In this document: positions 4,500 through 6,031 of the stretch, piece by piece | Numbering within the stretch: position 1 is the stretch's first letter | Layout: every line of letters begins with the position of its first letter | Assembly (NCBI GenBank): GCA_020720965.1 | Contig: DYNS01000191.1 | Span: 1 to 6,031 of the forward strand | Length of the DNA stretch: 6,031 bases | Direction: 5' to 3' | DNA from: Anaerolinea sp. | GTDB taxonomy: Bacteria; Chloroflexota; Anaerolineae; Anaerolineales; Villigracilaceae | Translations under genes and position numbers: made by a program | The notes under the pieces: model-generated | What the model was told of the DNA's origin: nothing | The model's database searches: none | Seen by the model: only the letters and a program-made list of their open reading frames with translations

Positions 4500-5537
4500 T
4501 TAGGGATTCACCCCAGAGAAGATGTACCCGGCGCTGAGTTCCTGTAAAACCCGCAAAGCGTTCTCTTGCTTGCCGGGGCTGAACAAATCCGGGTTGGCAT
4601 CTGTAAGGGAAAGGGGCGCGGGGAAGACCTTCCCACCCTGCCCGGCAAGCAAGGCGGGGAAGGCTGCCTGAAGCGCCTGAATGTAATTGGGCTGCAAGGT
4701 GACAACCCACCCGCTGACCGATTTGAGCGGGGTTTCGGTTCCAATCATCAACACCCCCACCGTAGGCAAGTACTGCAACAACTCATCGCTTTGCAAGCCA
4801 GATTCGGCAAAGAGGACTTCCACGCCCCGGCGCAGGAGAATATCGGCATAGGCGCTGTACTCGACGGGTTTGGCATCTTGCGGAATGGATTGCGCCAGGG
4901 GGTAATCTTCAAAGGGACCGGAAAAGGGGTTGCACAAGCCGCAAAAATATTCCTGCCCGGTGCGGTAGGCGGTGATGATGCTATTGGCGTTGGGGCTGCC
5001 GTCTTTTACCAATACGCCGCTGCGGTGGTCTTCGCTCACCATCCCGGCGATGTAACCCGCCATAAAGGCGATGTAATCCACCCGCAGGGAGGCGTTATCC
5101 AGGGCGCTGACGTTGCCGCCGACTTGCACCTCCGGGATGTTGATGGCAAGAAACTGGGCTTGGGGCGCGGCGGCGGCAAGGGCGGCAATTCCGGGGTCGG
5201 GGGGCAGGGCTACGACTACCTTAAGAGTCGGCTCTTGGGCGAGTTCTTCCACGGTGAGGCGGTTACGCACCTGAAAGCGATAACCTGCCGACTGCGCCAA
5301 GTCGTACACAGCAGATTGGTAAGCATTGGACTGTTCCGCGCTTAAATCTACTGGCAGGAGCAGGATGACCAGAGGCGGGGGCAGGGTGGGGGTGGGACCG
5401 GCGGTTGTGGGCGCGGGGGTGGATGTTGCCGGGGCTGCTGAGGCAGCGGTCGGCTCTGGGCTGGTTGGGGTGGCGGAACAAGCCCCCAGAAGCAGGCTAA
5501 AGACCAAAAACGGTATCAGAATGAGGCGGGTTGGCAC
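4500..5537 (-). CDS. BMP-family-like substrate-binding lipoprotein
   Basis: The 345-residue product has a lipoprotein signal peptide (lipobox LGAC, C20), then a Thr/Pro/Ala/Ser-rich tether to about residue 54. A periplasmic-binding-protein-like fold follows. The stretch around VDYIAFMAGYIAGMVSED (153-170) followed by SGVLVKDG resembles the basic membrane protein (BMP/PnrA, Med) family, which binds nucleosides or similar ligands for ABC transporters. YFCGLCNPF contains a CxxC pair (C199, C202), possibly a disulfide outside the membrane. No permease or ATPase gene is adjacent, so a transport role is not supported by context and a sensory or orphan binding role is possible. The start is GTG at 5537, with GGAG eight bases upstream. 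The nearest upstream ATG is out of frame. The lipoprotein call is firm; the BMP assignment is moderate. Confidence 0.78.
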   Translation of the reverse strand: MPTRLILIPFLVFSLLLGACSATPTSPEPTAASAAPATSTPAPTTAGPTPTLPPPLVILLLPVDLSAEQSNAYQSAVYDLAQSAGYRFQVRNRLTVEELAQEPTLKVVVALPPDPGIAALAAAAPQAQFLAINIPEVQVGGNVSALDNASLRVDYIAFMAGYIAGMVSEDHRSGVLVKDGSPNANSIITAYRTGQEYFCGLCNPFSGPFEDYPLAQSIPQDAKPVEYSAYADILLRRGVEVLFAESGLQSDELLQYLPTVGVLMIGTETPLKSVSGWVVTLQPNYIQALQAAFPALLAGQGGKVFPAPLSLTDANPDLFSPGKQENALRVLQELSAGYIFSGVNP

Positions 5538-5610
5538 TTTTCTCTCTCCACATGGCAGGTTTTTCGGGAAGATTTTACCTGATTAAACCCAAGCCTCGCG
5601 CCAGGGAGAA
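5538..5610 (-). promoter_or_regulatory. Short leader region of the BMP-like gene
   Basis: The 73 nt between the Hsp20 terminator and the GTG start hold the ribosome binding site (GGAG, complement of 5546-5549, eight bases before GTG). Only weak promoter-like boxes are seen (minus-strand TTTAAT and TAAAAT without a good -35). Because a terminator precedes it, the gene probably has its own promoter here, but I cannot place it. Confidence 0.4.
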
Positions 5611-5642
5611 AATAAAAAGCCCCTCTCCTTGCGGAGAGGGGC
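5611..5642 (-). terminator. Intrinsic terminator after the Hsp20 gene
   Basis: GCCCCTCTCC (5619-5628) pairs perfectly with GGAGAGGGGC (5633-5642) around a 4-nt loop. On the minus strand it is followed by TTTTTATT. It lies 16 nt after the Hsp20 stop codon and separates that gene from the BMP-like gene. Confidence 0.9.
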
Positions 5643-5657
5643 AGGGGCGGGCTGTTC

Positions 5658-6031
5658 TTACTTTCCCGCAATTTTGATGATGTGCGGGCGGGCAGTTTCG
5701 GCGCGGGGGACACGCAGGGTAAGCACGCCATGTTCGATGCTGGCTTCCGCCTTTTGGGCATCCAACGCAAAGGGCAAGCGCAGGCTGCGCCGGAAGGAGC
5801 CGCTCGGCAGTTCGCGCACCAGGGCTTCGCCTTCGTGCTGACTATATTCGCCCTCTACGCTGATGGTGTCATCCAGAACCTGAATGGTGAGGTCTTCGGC
5901 TTTGAGACCGGGAACGTAGGCTGTGAGAGTGTAGGCTTCGCCGTCATCGCGCACATCCATCGGCAGGCTGTAAACGGGAGTCATCTCTTCGGGGCGAACA
6001 GCCCAACGGCGGGTGAAGTAACGGGGGGAGG
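5658..6031 (-). CDS. hsp20: Hsp20/alpha-crystallin small heat-shock protein, 5' end outside window
   Basis: This is a cytosolic ATP-independent holdase that binds unfolding proteins. 123 residues are visible and the frame stays open to the right edge, so the N-terminus is missing. An ATG at 5984 exists, but the codons upstream of it (SPRYFTRRWAVRPEE) read on in frame and resemble the N-terminal arm of this family, so it is probably internal. The alpha-crystallin domain runs from PMDVRDDGEAYTLTAYVPG to the diagnostic SIEHGVLTLRVPR segment near the C-terminus. It includes the GSFRRSLRLP strand typical of bacterial Hsp20. The C-terminal I-x-I-type anchor used for oligomer assembly is present in HIIKIAGK. 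It ends at TAA (complement of 5658-5660), with its own terminator 16 nt further on. Confidence 0.93.
   Translation of the reverse strand, partial: SPRYFTRRWAVRPEEMTPVYSLPMDVRDDGEAYTLTAYVPGLKAEDLTIQVLDDTISVEGEYSQHEGEALVRELPSGSFRRSLRLPFALDAQKAEASIEHGVLTLRVPRAETARPHIIKIAGK

Noticed and set aside
4566..5345. Plus-strand ORF (259 codons) opposite the BMP-like gene
   Set aside because: Its Gly-rich composition mirrors the Ala/Pro-rich minus-strand gene. It has no domain and no start signals.
1..6031. CRISPR arrays, insertion sequences, tRNA or rRNA genes
   Set aside because: No regularly spaced repeats, transposase-like proteins, terminal inverted repeats, or cloverleaf or rRNA-like stretches were seen by eye.

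Overview
The window looks like a piece of a moderately GC-rich bacterial chromosome, most likely from Chloroflexota, class Anaerolineae. This is inference. It rests on two lipoproteins with a Cys lipobox followed by Thr/Pro/Ala-rich linkers, the gene mix, and a selenocysteine peroxiredoxin with a family-like N-terminal tail. No rRNA or other phylogenetic marker is present. Genes are ordinary housekeeping and stress genes, with no phage, transposon or CRISPR sequence.

Layout from left to right. Positions 1-276 (minus) hold the 5' part of a PIN-domain (VapC-type) toxin gene, broken by a one-base frameshift and running off the window. Divergent from it, 353-1994 (plus) is a two-gene unit: galE (UDP-glucose 4-epimerase) and, 4 nt later, a small M50-type site-2 metalloprotease. 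A regulatory intergenic region (1995-2131) carries an imperfect 15-bp dyad over the -35 box of a good sigma70-type promoter.

The centrepiece is 2132-2845 (plus). It is a peroxiredoxin whose peroxidatic Cys codon is an in-frame TGA (2378-2380), followed at the right distance by a perfect 7-bp hairpin with a GGTC loop, the apical sequence known from the E. coli fdhF SECIS. The gene should be read as one 237-residue selenoprotein, not as two ORFs.

A terminator separates it from a convergent MazG-like pyrophosphohydrolase (2885-3223, minus). A 270-nt intergenic region with a consensus TATAAT box leads to a secreted FGE/sulfatase-modifying-factor-domain lipoprotein (3494-4423, plus). That gene converges, across a bidirectional terminator, with a BMP-like substrate-binding lipoprotein (4500-5537, minus, GTG start). 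The right edge holds most of an Hsp20 small heat-shock protein gene (5658 to beyond 6031, minus) with its own terminator.

Functional links are loose. Peroxiredoxin, Hsp20, the MazG-like enzyme and the site-2 protease are all compatible with stress defence or housekeeping. Each gene or pair has its own promoter or terminator signals, so this is a set of short transcription units rather than one pathway operon. The main point is selenocysteine recoding and its consequence: the host must encode SelA, SelB, SelC and SelD elsewhere.
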